From positions 744,001-808,000 of the forward strand of contig JAMSLZ010000014.1 in the NCBI GenBank assembly GCA_026027325.1: a stretch of 64,000 nucleotides of DNA, written 5' to 3'. Numbering within the stretch: position 1 is the first letter of the stretch; each line of letters starts with the position of its first letter. Made by a program: the position numbers and the translations under genes. Positions 33,908 to 45,473 of the stretch are shown piece by piece. Source of the stretch: Actinomucor elegans (taxonomy: Eukaryota; Mucoromycota; Mucoromycetes; Mucorales; Mucoraceae). The notes under the pieces were generated by a model, which did no database searches, was not told the DNA's origin, and saw only the letters and a program-made list of their open reading frames with translations.

Positions 33908-34732
33908 TAGCATAGGCTTCTTCTTCTTTTCAATAGCTCCCAAACCCTCCTTACGGAGAGCTCTACGAATGGTATCAGCGCTAACATGGATTCCATGATC
34001 AATTTGAAGCTGTTTCTTGACTTTAACAGCGTTATCCATTCTGCCTTTAGTAATCAAACGTACACAATATCGTTTATCAGCACCAGACAGGGCCTCGGGT
34101 CTACCACTTTTGCACAGTTTTCTTCCAGAACATTCTAATCTACTGATGTTGAATACAGTACCGATGCTAACTCCAACCTTTTCAGATACTTTACGAACAC
34201 TTTGACCGGAATTTAGAAGAGATATGATTTGGTTACGTTGATCGGTTGATATAGCGCGCATGTCCAACAATATTTAGACTTAAATTGGAAAAGTTGATAT
34301 ATAATGTGAGCGTATAATTGTAGTAAAATCTTCTTCATATGTTAGCCAAGACATATGTTAAATATAAGAGACCTTGGAATAAAAGCCAACTTGTGGTTCA
34401 ACGATTTTTCCATTTTAGCTTGTGCATGCAAAACTGTTCAAATGTATAAATCAAATTGAAGTCACAATAACTATTCCATAAATGGAAATATTTGACCAAA
34501 GTTTTTTTGAATGTAATCTACACGATTTGCTCTTTACAACAATATAAGTGACATCAAAATCAGCGATAGAAAAGTTTGATTTTGAATACGATTTATAAAA
34601 AAATGTCAAACATTTGAACAGTTTTGCGAGTCACTGTATGCAGGCCTCGTTAATCTGATTGGGTTATCAGACAGAGTCCGTGTATGACATAAATGAACAG
34701 TTGATTCCTTACTATTATGTCGATGCAAGATA

Positions 34733-36002
34733 CAGTAGTTACACTGGCCGGTGCACAAAAATATAAATTTGCTTTGTTTAATGTTTCTTAACGTACAGTC
34801 ACTCGAGTAAGCCCAAACTTTAAATGTATGTTTGTTGGTATATATTTAAATGATATATGCCAAATTTAAACATGAACTGTATTATAGTAACTACATTTGG
34901 AAACTTTACTAAAATTATATTTTGGAATTTTTTGGCTGAGAGAATTAAACGTGCTGTCTTTTAATATCGAGTATAGCCACCTTTAGCTCTAAGGACTTGC
35001 TCTATTCTTTTAGGTAAACTGTTATAGTACGGCTCCATGTCTGCTTTGGTAAATTTGTACCACTCCATCTCAAATCGTTTGAATAGTTCTTGCTTTGTTT
35101 TTGGAGGGGTGTCATATTGGCCTAGTTTTGACTTAACATGATGCCATAGATGTTCTATCGGATTTAAGTCTGGGCTATATGGTGGCCACTTGTTCATATA
35201 CTGTATGTTGTTTGCTTTAAGCCATTTTTTAGTTACTTTGGAAGTATGTTTTGAGTCGCCATCTTGCTGAAGAATCACATCATCAGGATTCCAGCCGTAG
35301 AAGTCCAAAGTATCCTTAAACGATGTACCCAAGATTTCAATATAACAGTCTGAATCCATAGTTTTCTGTAGTACTTGACTAGCGTAGCCTACTCCCCGTG
35401 ATGTCATACAGCTCCATATCATTAGGCTTCCGCCACCAAACTTTTTGGTCATTGTTATAGAATAGAGATTATTGTATGAATAATAACTTATTCATTATCA
35501 ATCTCATCTTTACGGAAGCACTTATGAGTTGATAAGTTTAAGATTCATGTCTCAGATGGATATATATCTAGAACATAGACCTATAACATAACATCTTCTT
35601 AAATCCTCTTCACCACACTTAGATAGACGATTAGTATAAATAGGTTTAGTTTAGACATAGTTATAGGATCTTCATCTTTATATTCATCTTTGTTAATAAA
35701 GCACAGTCTCAAAAAGTACTCTTTTTAGTCTTCTTTATTATTTCACTGTGCAAACACAACAGTCATACGAGTATTAGGAGGAAGATCTCTGTGGCCTGGC
35801 TATTTTCATGTATAAATAGCTCCATCAGACTGCCACATGTTTATTTTCGTTTCATCCGAAAATATAACTTTCTTCCATTGCTCAACAGTCCAACCATGGT
35901 ACTTCCTGGCGTATTGGAGTCTATCCTTCATATAATCAACCTTGGTATATGGTCGCATTTTCATAATATAAGCTTTAAGTCCAGTTTGATGGATCAACTT
36001 TA
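34733..36002 (-). pseudogene. Tc1-like element G, 3' half, inverted, with a nested solo LTR
   Basis: TIR CAGTAGTTACACTGGCCGG starts at 34733 after TA. On the minus strand the transposase runs from 36002 (KLIHQTGLKAYIMKM) through VIFSDETKINMWQSDG. After the solo LTR it continues with LQQDGDSKHTSK, WPPYSPDLNPIEHLW and GGYTRY, with the stop at 34961. Two stop codons lie just before the LTR. Its first codons complete the frame of the half at 21216-21876. Confidence 0.85.
35453..35761 (-). repeat. Solo LTR (309 bp) inside element G
   Basis: On the minus strand it runs TGTTGTGTTTGC ... TTCTATAACA, with ATGAC duplicated on both sides (GTCAT at 35448-35452 and 35762-35766 on the plus strand). A family different from alpha, beta and the 302-bp LTR. 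Confidence 0.85.
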
Positions 36003-36004
36003 TA

Positions 36005-36961
36005 CTGTATGCGAAAAAAGGGTTTCAATGTTTTCCAATTTTGAATATTTCATCATATAAGCAGCTTATAACTCTATAAAACAAACATGTTACTTAGAGA
36101 AAGTTGTAGAAGAAATGAAGGGCTTTCAGATGATATATGCTTTGTTCTTAACAAACAAAAGTTTATTAGTACTTATATAAGTATAAAGTTAAAAAGTAAA
36201 AAATTAAGCTTGCTAAAAATTACGGAAAAAAAATTAATAATTTGTTTGTTGACCTTTACTTTTTATAACAGCTTCAATTCTACCAGGCATGCTATCAATA
36301 TATTTCAGGCAGTCCTCCTTAGTAAATTTATACCACTCTATATTGATCCTCTTTTCTAGTTCTTCTACAGTATGAGGTTTAGTTGGGTATTGTCCCAAAT
36401 GGTTTTTCAATTGGTGCCACATATGTTCAATTGGGTTCAAATCCGGGCTTTGTGGTGGCCAGTTATAAATTTGGTCCACATTGAACTTGTTTTTGGGAAA
36501 CAACTTTTTAGCAATATAGTTGATCTATGAGGAGTGGCCTTGTCTCGTTGAAAACGAACATGTTTTGAATCCAACTCATAATAGTCTAAGGTATCTTTAA
36601 GTGATGACTGAAGTATTTCAACGTACAAAGATGAATTTATCGAGCCTTCAATGATTGTAGTACCATAACCAGGGCCTTTCGCTGTTATAACAAGTCCAAA
36701 ACATGACACTACCCCCTTCCTACTGAATTTGGAGATCTAAATAGTGAGGGTGAACAACATCATTTAGCTGAGACCAATAGTACTTAATACCGTCCGAACC
36801 CAATATGTTAACCTTTGTTTCGTCTGAAAATATCCACTTACGCCAGTCGTCCTTGGCTAACACCCTATGTTGTTTAGCCCACGCAAGTCGCTTTTTTCTA
36901 TTGCTTTCGGAGATGAAATTAGACTCCTGCTTTCTTTTTGCTTTGAAGCCCATAGAATGAA
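36005..36961 (-). pseudogene. Tc1-like element H, 3' half, inverted
   Basis: TIR CTGTATGCGAAAAAAGGG at 36005, TA at 36003-36004. On the minus strand the transposase begins at 36961 with HSMGFKAKRKQ, the continuation of the half at 21877-22589. Three frames carry IFSDETKVNILGSDG, RFQRDKATPH and WPPQSPDLNPIEHMW. At least two frameshifts are present. CACTA element B begins at 36962. Confidence 0.85.
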
Positions 36962-37321
36962 CACTATGGCGAAAAAATTGGCTGCTAATATGCCAAAATG
37001 GGCAGGTAAACTGCCAATTTTTACTTATAATGCCTTGGCTGTTTTAATGCAGTAAAAAATTTTCAAATAGCCAATAAAGGCATATTAATAGCCAAGGAAA
37101 CTGGCAGAAAATATGCCAATAAGAGCATATTAATAGCCAAGGAAACTGGCAGAAAATATGCCATTATGGGCATATTAGTAGCCAATACTCTCATTTTCAG
37201 TCTGCCAAATGGTACCATTAATGAATTGAAATATACGTATATACGTTTATGAAAATAATTATATTTTAATAATAATATTGATTTTATTACTTTTTTTTTC
37301 ATTAGATCAAATAGTATAGTA

Positions 37322-37380
37322 TAAAATATATAGTATAAAGCATATATAGTATAAAGCATATATAGTATAAAGCATATATA
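37322..37380 (+). repeat. 16-bp tandem expansion in copy B
   Basis: The unit TATATAGTATAAAGCA is present three times here and once in copy A (near 22957), so the tract grew by slippage after the two copies separated. Confidence 0.7.
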
Positions 37381-38358
37381 AAGGTAAAATATACCTGCTA
37401 TATAGTAATATATATCCAGGAAAAATATCAACATAGCAATCAACTTACCGTTACCAGTCCTTTAATAAACGCACAAGAGTAGTCATTCATACAGAAAAAT
37501 AAAAGGCAAAGTGACAAAAGCAACTAAACACCGGTTATATTAGTCATTATTATGAAGGATAACTTATAAATCTTTGATAAAACTAACCTCAAACCAATCA
37601 AACGAACAAATTACTCAATCATCTACTGCTACAACTATTCAAAAAGGAAGATGGTTAGACTAATAAAGCCTAAAGTATATACTTTAACAATGTAGTAATA
37701 CATACCTGTGGAGCTTGCGTCGCATAGCAACGCGTACGTAATATACTACACGACAATAGTACATTTAGAAAATAACAAGGCAAAGTTGATCCTATATATG
37801 TAAAAGAAAGAAAGAAAATAACAATGAGTAATTCAGCGAGCAATGAATTGTAAAAAGAAACATACCAAAGTCAAACAAATGCAGCCTCTAAAAAAGAAAA
37901 CACGTTAGAAAACAATAATGTTCGTCATTCTAAAACATGAAAACAATACCTTAAGCAAATATATCAAGAAATGAAGTATGCTGAGCCTAGGTAGCCATAA
38001 ATACAGAAAAAGAGACAGAGCTAAGAAGAACTACTACTAAAAAATAAAGCTAACCATTAGAAACAATACAATTCTATCAAAAATGAATAATATACACTTA
38101 AAAAAAAAAGAAAGCATACACACCAAAGCGTCGTAAAAGGGGGCCTTTACTGAAAGAAAAGACAAAAGACAAATATATGCTGCTGCTTTTTAGGTAGGCT
38201 ATCGAGTTCATTAGTATACTTGTTTAAATAAAAGAAATGAAAAGAAATAAAAAAGTGAAAACATGACGAAAAAACTACAACACTCAAAGGCTAAAATGGA
38301 CGCGTCATTGGCATTCAGCCAATTAAAAAGGACTAAAGTAGACTTTTATTGTTTTCTT

Positions 38359-39505
38359 TTAACTAGATCTGGAAGCAGCTTTGCCTTTCTTTTGGCGTGA
38401 AATTTGAGGCGATTCAACTTCTTCGTCATCATCGCTAAAAACAGTGCGCTCTTCTTCACTATCAACAGCCATCATACGTTTTCTTCCTTTAGCAGGGCGA
38501 GAAGAGTAATTGGATGCTGATGCAGCTAATTCTCGAATACGAGCAGCAGAATTACTGCAATCGCCAGCAAAAGGAGATTCTCGTACTTGAACCGCAGAAG
38601 CAAAGCAATGCTGATTTAACACACTGTTTATATATATAAAAAAAATATGTGAATAAAAAGGCTGTTGAGCAATAAATTGCAAATGTCCCATACCTGAACT
38701 CAGATTCATTTTCTAAATCAATAGAAACATCACTTCTTTCAGCTTCGTTGTGATAAAATACATTACCTGTTAAACCAGAGGCAGACATAGAAGCGGTAGA
38801 GATGGAAGCTTTACTCTTTAAACCGTTGTTCTTGTTTTTCAATACTGCAGTAATCAAAAGCTTTGCACCCCACATTTCTTTGCATAAATGCAAATCGATA
38901 TGATTCTCATCCAAAGCCTTCTTTTCCAAGATAAGACAATAGCGTTCTTGAATGCTAGTATCAATTTTGGCGATATCTTTAAACGACATACCGTCAACGT
39001 ATTCACTAGTCTTCTTCAATTCCTTAATCATTGTCTGCACGACATCTCTTGCTGTCATGCGCAACTGATTATACAGATCATTGACCTCCACGTCAGTTAC
39101 GGTTGTGTTCCGCTTTCGTTCTTCCAGTAGCCTGACAAGAGATTTGAGACGTTTGGCAGCGTGAGGAGTGGCATTCTTCTTGGTAGGAATAAAGCCTTCC
39201 TTTGCTTCCTCAGGTACCTTTTCAATGCATCTTCTGCTTCTCAAATTGGGATTAGCGACATTGGCAATCGCTTCATTTCTCGCTGTATAGAAGTGTTAAT
39301 TACAGTATCAACCAAAAGCATCAAAAATGAATATACCTTGGACGAGAGCTTGTTCCATTTGTTCACTTGAAGATTGTGCTACTCTTTCGCTTGGAAAGAC
39401 AGGAGCCAAGATATGGATCAAATCTTGAAGCATTTGGCGGGTGCCCAGAATATCTTGTTGCATCTTAGCGAGCGCTTGCATAATAGCATCGTTGTTGTTA
39501 GGCAT
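38359..39505 (-). CDS. CACTA accessory protein, copy B (340 aa)
   Basis: Same three exons as in copy A: 39505-39337, 39282-38694 and 38623-38359. The predicted protein appears identical to that of copy A; one silent change is seen near 39013. It could still be expressed although its element has lost the right end and a working transposase. The family is unrecognised; see the copy A entry for motifs. Confidence 0.8.
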
Positions 39506-41507
39506 TGTTTAAATAAAATAAGACTTTTTAGAATAAAAAGAGAACATATAATAATACATATGTCAAGATATATATATATAGAATTGTATTTCACCTTCAT
39601 AAAACTAGTACGTCATAGTATTTTGATCGACCCTTTTGAGGAGATAACCTATTGTTATAAGTGTCTAAAAGAATAGAACCTACTAATTCAAGTTACAAAG
39701 ACAATGTGCTATATGTTTTGATCGATACTTTTGAGGAAATAGTGTTGTTGGAAGCATCCCAAAGAATAAAATATAGTCATAGAAGTTGTGAATTCAATGT
39801 CATAAGAAAAAATATAAAAGGTTATCCATATATCACATATAATACCTTTTAATTATTATCCATATAAACATACATACTTCAAAATGCCAGCCGTTAGAAA
39901 CCAAAACAAGTACAAATGCGATAGTTGTGTAAGAACATTTAGAACTATCAAGCAGAGATGCAACCATTATCAATATTATCGTGACCACAAGAAAAGCGTT
40001 AACCGAGCCCAAGAAGCAACCATTGGTAAATTAATAACCTTGAACCATATATGTTTCACTAATTCATCATCTTTATAGAACCTACTTCAATGGACCTTGG
40101 ACCCATTCCAATGGAACAAGTAGAGGATGGTGGTACTCCTATTATCCATAATGTCAGATCCACTGATGAAAACGCGTTTACCAGCACTGAATTAAATAGT
40201 ATCCAGTTCAAAGATATCTGCGATACATTCAGCATTTCTCGTGAGGCTCAAAGAGAACTTGTATATTTGATCCGTACTATAATCAAGAACAACGACCAAG
40301 ACCGCATAACTCATCCAATGGGTAAGCATCTAGTTTGACATGATTAGAACGAAACATAGGCTGATCAAAACTTTCTTTTTTACGTACAGGTCATATTCCA
40401 TCTACTGTCATGTTTCCTGACACATTGGATCACGTACTCAAAAAGAAAACTAGCATCGAGACCAAACTTCGACAAGTTTGTGTTAATGGTTGCATGCTTT
40501 TTGCTGATGATGATATCGAGACAGCTTTCTGTAAAAATCCTATATGTAAAGAAAGTCGTTTTGATGATGATGGTAAACCTCGCCGCCATATGAAGATGCT
40601 GTCAGTTGGTGAGCAGGTTGCCAAAATGCTTGGAAATACCAAGATCAGAAATATGATGAGATATCGTCATAATTATGAATCAATTGATGGTGTTTACAAA
40701 GATTATTTTGATGGTGCTGCTTATAAGGTATTTTCACAAGGTCATGAAAGAATTTTCACTGGTGAAGATGATGTAGCCATGGCTCTGTTTGTTGATGGTT
40801 TTCGGACAAGTAAGGGCAATACAGGTGACAAGTTGACTATTGTACATCTTCTTAACTTTAACATCCCTCCCGAGTACCGCTACCAAGACGAGTATATGCT
40901 TCAGTTAGCTATTCTTCCTGGGCCAAACAATCCAAAATATATTGATACTTTCCTTCAACCTATTATTGACGAGTTTAATAATCTGTCCACCAAAGGTTTG
41001 CTTGTTCGGGTGATTACCAAACGAGGTCTCAGATTTAATTTATACTAATAATACATAATATTTTATTTTACACTTCATAGGGAAATGCTTAACATTTTTT
41101 GTTTTTTAAGCTTTTAATATGACCAATAAATATATCAAAAAGTATTTAAATAATTACTATTACTAATTTCTAAAATAATTCTTTTTTTCATATTTTTATC
41201 ATAAATTCTACTTTTTCCTTTATTTTCAATATTTTATTTTGTTTTCTATTAAAACTATTTAATTTTATATATCAAGTAATAGATAATAAAATATTAATTA
41301 AAAATATATAATAACAATAAAATTATATTTAAAATGTTTCTCATATGATGAATATAATGAAAATTTATTAGAAATAGATATTGTGAAGGAAGAAATAAAA
41401 AACTTAGAAAATAAAAATTTAATTTAGATAATAATTATCAGCATGATATAAATGTTAAAATTAATGGAATATATATTGAAAAATTTAATTTAGAAAATAT
41501 ATTTAAA

Positions 41508-41804
41508 TTATAATTTAAGTTTTTTCATGATGGGTGCGATTTCATCAAGTATCATATTATTCTTATTATCTAATGTTTTTCTTTTTATACCTTTGTTTTT
41601 ATCTTTATTATATGTCTTAAATTCATATACTTTTCTTAATCTTTTATTTGAACCATTTTTTTTCATGTAGATTTCATAACACCCATCTTTTTGCTTTATT
41701 TTGTATTCTGCTAAATCATATTTTTTCATATCTTTTATAATTATACTTCGTTTAATATTGTATTTATATTTATCATCTACAATAATATTAAATATTTCAT
41801 CCAT
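41508..41804 (-). CDS. Small lysine-rich ORF carried by the Merlin-like element (98 aa)
   Basis: The ATG at 41804 opens a 98-codon frame (MDEIFNIIVDDKYKYN ... IAPIMKKLKL), rich in Lys, Asn and Ile, on the same strand as the transposase and 270 bp downstream of it. No family recognised. In such AT-rich DNA a frame of this length is uncommon but not impossible by chance, so it is only a candidate passenger gene. Confidence 0.4.
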   Translation of the reverse strand: MDEIFNIIVDDKYKYNIKRSIIIKDMKKYDLAEYKIKQKDGCYEIYMKKNGSNKRLRKVYEFKTYNKDKNKGIKRKTLDNKNNMILDEIAPIMKKLKL

Positions 41805-42075
41805 TTCTTTTTTATATTATTACTTTTTCAATTTTTTTTATTTTTTTATAATAGATATATTTAATCCCACTCATAATGTAATACCCAATTGTCTCTGATC
41901 TATTACATAATCATTGTGTCTTAAATAGGCTAGTTTACTGACTTAGTCAGGTCCTTGTAATAAGAATAATGAATATCAAATATGCATTTCACATTTATAA
42001 CTATCAATATATTTTCTATCATATTTTTAATAAATATAAAAATTCAATTTTTTGCATTTTTTATGTAAATTAAAA

Positions 42076-42957
42076 TTAATCCTTTAAAAACTTTTTCCAT
42101 ACGTTATACTCTCTATTTTTCTTACGCCATTGATATTCTTTTAAATACAATACTATATCTTTTTTATTTCTATTTCGTGGTATTATACTTTGCTTTAAGC
42201 CATTCCATGTGCCTTCAATTGTATTTGTATGCACACCTGTATTTGGATCTTTAAAATGCTTTGAATGATTTACAGTTAAATGTTTGTATCCTATATTTTT
42301 CAAGTTATTATACCCTTTCCATAAATCCGTATATATTGTTGTACCTTTTTTTACATATCTTTTTATAATTAAATCAATATTATCAACATTTCTTTCTTCA
42401 ATGGGTAATAAAAACATTTTTTTGTTTTCATTTTTTATTTTATTTTTTAGCATACTTCTTTCGATACCACCAATTACCCAAGCACCTTCTACCTTATGCC
42501 CCTTATTATATTTTCTTTTTGCAATTTTACTTTCATCGATTTCTACAATTTTATTTCTACCTCCAATTTTAATATTTCTGTTACCTAACAATTGTTTATT
42601 TTTCAAGTATTTTCTGAATATTTTATTGTATGATGACACTGTATTTTTGCTAATTTGCAAACTTGATGCTATAAAGGAAGAAGGTGCTTTTCCAAGAAAA
42701 AGATATAATATGTGTAATTGAGTATTTAAAGGTAAAGTTAAATTATTAAAAATTGTTCCTTTCAATGGTGATATTGCTTTCCTACATTTATAATATCTAC
42801 AAACATATAATTTTTTATTTAAGTTTAATTTAGTTTCATGTTCACATTTATTACACTTTATATGTTTATTAACGTAATCATTACTAATTAAATATAATAG
42901 TGCTTCTTTTTCATCGTCGAATATTTTTTTTAAAGATTTATATGGTTCTATAAACAT
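42076..42957 (-). CDS. Merlin-like transposase (ISXO2-like DDE)
   Basis: 293 codons from the first in-frame ATG inside the element (42957). An N-terminal zinc ribbon (CNKCEHETKLNLNKK, then CRYYKCRKA) is followed by SPLKGTIF, typical of the IS1595/ISXO2 group. Catalytic blocks are EIDESKIAKRKYNKG (Asp), TIYTDLWKGYNNL (Asp) and HTNTIEGTWNGLK (Glu). No stops or frameshifts are seen, so it may be functional. The open frame extends upstream through the TIR into antisense CACTA sequence (to 43251), but that part is accidental. Codon use is strongly A/T-biased, unlike the host genes. Confidence 0.9.
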   Translation of the reverse strand: MFIEPYKSLKKIFDDEKEALLYLISNDYVNKHIKCNKCEHETKLNLNKKLYVCRYYKCRKAISPLKGTIFNNLTLPLNTQLHILYLFLGKAPSSFIASSLQISKNTVSSYNKIFRKYLKNKQLLGNRNIKIGGRNKIVEIDESKIAKRKYNKGHKVEGAWVIGGIERSMLKNKIKNENKKMFLLPIEERNVDNIDLIIKRYVKKGTTIYTDLWKGYNNLKNIGYKHLTVNHSKHFKDPNTGVHTNTIEGTWNGLKQSIIPRNRNKKDIVLYLKEYQWRKKNREYNVWKKFLKD

Positions 42958-45473
42958 CTGCAATTTTATTAAATCCTTTTTATTTTTAATTTTAATTTGT
43001 AAAAAAAATTCAATTTTTTCATATAACAATAAAATTTGTGGTAGTAGGAGTTTCAATATGGACCTGAGAGTTCCTTTGGGATACATCCGCTTGTTCAAAA
43101 AGATGGTATCGATATCTGTCACGCTCGTGTACATTTGGTGATGGCTACTGGTGATCTCCCTGCAGCTGCTGAATTGGCACACCATGATGGACACATGGCT
43201 ACCTTTGGTTGTCGAATTTGTCGTATCAAAACCCAGCGTCATGATCATCACACTTGCTTTTTAACTATTGAAGACGAGATCCGAAACACTAACGACTTTA
43301 AGAATCCAAATGCCATCGCTGTAAGTATCACTGACAAAGAAAACAATGTTATTCCTTTTATCAACAACAACTGAGTACTTCTCTTTTACCTTTTCATAGC
43401 ATTATAACATCAAGACTCCAACACCATTTGCAAAATTACCTTCCTTTACGGGATCGACGTATTTTGGTTTGGATGAAATGCATCTTATCGGTCAAGGTAT
43501 TGCCAAACATGTGTTCGAGATGCTGACTGTCACCATGGGAAAAGATTATAATAAGGCCATCAACACCAAATACAAGCCAACCGATGAAGAACTTGAGCGT
43601 GAAGGTTATACATCTGAAAAGCAGTGGCCGTACACCTTTAACATACCAAAGGAATCCTTGATGACCATTGGTAAACTTATTGAAGCTTCGAGGGTAACTG
43701 TTCCAACGACGTTTGCATCTAAATGGGAGAATCCCATTATCAAAAGCGGCGGAAAGCGAGCAGTTGACTGGGTTGATATCCTTTTGTACATGGTTCCAAC
43801 TTTGTTTGTCCCGGCACTAAATCAAGAACGATCCAAAAAGCCACTTTTGGCGTTAACAAAAGCTGCTGCATTATCATTAAAGTGGGAGCTTGATCATGAG
43901 GACCTTGCAATGATAGAAAGGTGAGCAAACTAATATCTTGCATTGTATGAAAATAACCTCACTTACATGTTCTTTAAAGTAATATAAAACAATGGAACAG
44001 CTTTTTGTTGCGAGAAATCGACGCAAAGCGCATCCATCCTGGTATCCTAAAACCAGTGCAACATTATCTTTCACACATTGTCTATATGATTAAGCAACAG
44101 GGCGTATTGAGAGCCTACTCAGCGCGTTCAATGGAAAGAAGCATTGGCAAGTACAAAAAGCTTATAAAGTCAAAAGTCAACGCTGGTGCCAATGCTGGTA
44201 ATATCTTGGAGAGGCTTACAACCCGTAATCATATCAACAGTCAGTCTTGGAGTGTCCAAACCGAACTTGACTTGTTAACGCCTCGTTCATATGCCGAGAA
44301 TTCTTACAAGAACAATCCTTCTGGTGAAGCTGGTGATCCCCAACTATGGGAACCCTTTCAAGATTGTCTGGTTACGTCGTTGCCTGCTGGCGTTGATTGT
44401 CGCTTTTTTTTAAAGGCTTTGCTGAAATACTATCGTCGAACCGAGGTGAATGGCGCAAGTATTGTAGGAATTGATTCGTTTGATTCCATTTACATCGCTG
44501 GCCGAGCTTGGGCATATAATAACGTGTACACTTCGACACTGTACAAGAATTACATAAGTGAGCGCCGCCGAGGAAATAACTACATTATGTTTACTGCTAG
44601 CTATCTGTAAGTAAAAGCAAACTGATTTTATCATTCATAAAGAAACTTTACTAACTTGCTTTATTTGTAGCCATAGAAACAATGTTCGCGACAACTGGTT
44701 TGTTGGTTCTATTGTTTTCTTTTTTGAACATGAATTCAACAACAAGATTCAATACTTGGTGTTAGTTGATGTTGCAAGAAGTAATTCCACTACTGACTAC
44801 GATAAATCGATACCAATGGTGGAATTGAACCATGAAAATGCCCACGCATATGCTGTGTGTCGTTTTGAAGATATTGTTGCTAGCGTTGGCCTTGTACGTT
44901 GCAGTTCTAGCAATAGTAGAAAGTACAAGGTTATTTCTCATCATATCTTTAAGCATGAACTTCATAGCAGTGCTGGTGCTTTAAATCGTTTGTAAAAAAA
45001 ATAAAAATAAAAAAAATAAAAAGTATAAGAAAAAGACTTCGTAAATAAAAATACGAAATAAAACCTCTTTTACACCTCAGAAATTTTGACCTTTGCCAAT
45101 ACAATAAAATATTTCCGTATGATTCCTCGACAATTCTGAGGTTAATGTCGCATTTAATCTCTTGAACATGTTTAGAATAAGTTATTATGTCTACCAGATC
45201 TTGTTTAAATTAAAGCTTCAAGCAGAGATTTCATTAAATTGTAGTAATCCGTGCCATTTCATTATAATTAGACCTTTAAATCTTAACTCTAGCCTGATTC
45301 CAGTCAAACATCACATCTGATTAACATTATATATTCAAAAAAAGCTTCTCAATCTACCAAAATTTTAACTTAGACTCAAAAAAGCCAATATACATTATAT
45401 TTTTTTTTTTTTTTTTGTATTAAATGTAATTTATTGATCTTAAAGTGGTTTTACAAAGCTAAATTACAAATTA

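Larger units (their letters stand above)
31592..34261 (-). pseudogene. Transposase of element D, interrupted and with a stop codon
   Basis: The ATG at 34261 opens MRAISTDQRNQIISLL with a helix-turn-helix (VRKVSEKVGVSIGTVFNI) and the GRP hook. The gene is cut at 33908 by element F and resumes at 32271. The catalytic blocks are VVWSDETKVNRF (first Asp), FQQDNDPKHTS (second Asp) and WPPQSPDLNPIENMW (Glu in PIENMW), of DD34E type. A TGG-to-TAG change stops it in the GRTWA block (near 32132). Copy E reads Trp there. Confidence 0.88.
31340..34636 (-). mobile_element. Tc1-like element D, interrupted by Tc1-like element F
   Basis: Inverted ends CAGTGACTCGCAAAACTG at 31340 and 34636, with TA on both sides (31338-31339 and 34637-34638). 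The element of about 1.66 kb is expanded by element F (32272-33907). The same family as E at 53216-54873. Confidence 0.92.
30950..34732 (-). repeat. LTR alpha, copy 4, split by Tc1-like element D and truncated
   Basis: Parts 30950-31339 and 34637-34732 are the alpha LTR in the orientation of copy 3, with some substitutions. The Tc1-like element D sits at its TATTTA site; copies 1 and 3 show the empty site. The last roughly 17 bp of the LTR are missing; Tc1-like G sequence begins after TA at 34731-34732. Confidence 0.85.
41008..43088 (-). mobile_element. Merlin-like (IS1016/IS1595) DNA transposon, 2.08 kb
   Basis: Imperfect inverted ends, GGGTGATTACCAAACGAG at 41008 and GGATGTATCCCAAAGGAA read inward from 43088, matching at about 70% of positions. 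GCTTGTTC is duplicated on both sides (41000-41007 and 43089-43096), 8 bp as is typical of Merlin. Copy A has this sequence once. The element is far more AT-rich than the host transposon and carries two minus-strand frames. Confidence 0.92.
39884..44995 (+). pseudogene. CACTA transposase, copy B, disrupted by a Merlin-like element
   Basis: Exons match copy A: 39884-40025, 40079-40321, 40390-43320 with the insertion, 43400-43920, 43980-44606 and 44671-44995. After residue about 335 (STKGLLV) the frame enters the insertion and stops 12 codons later at 41048. The rest of the gene is undamaged. The part before the insertion keeps the finger and the first catalytic Asp only. Confidence 0.9.

Noticed and set aside
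29355..36961. Inversion as a simple assembly error between A and B
   Set aside because: A and B are in the same orientation, so confusing them would swap flanks rather than invert the middle. Only the short TIRs are inverted to each other. Not fully excluded without long reads.
43088..43251. N-terminal extension of the Merlin-like transposase into CACTA sequence
   Set aside because: This part is antisense to the CACTA transposase and outside the element boundary.
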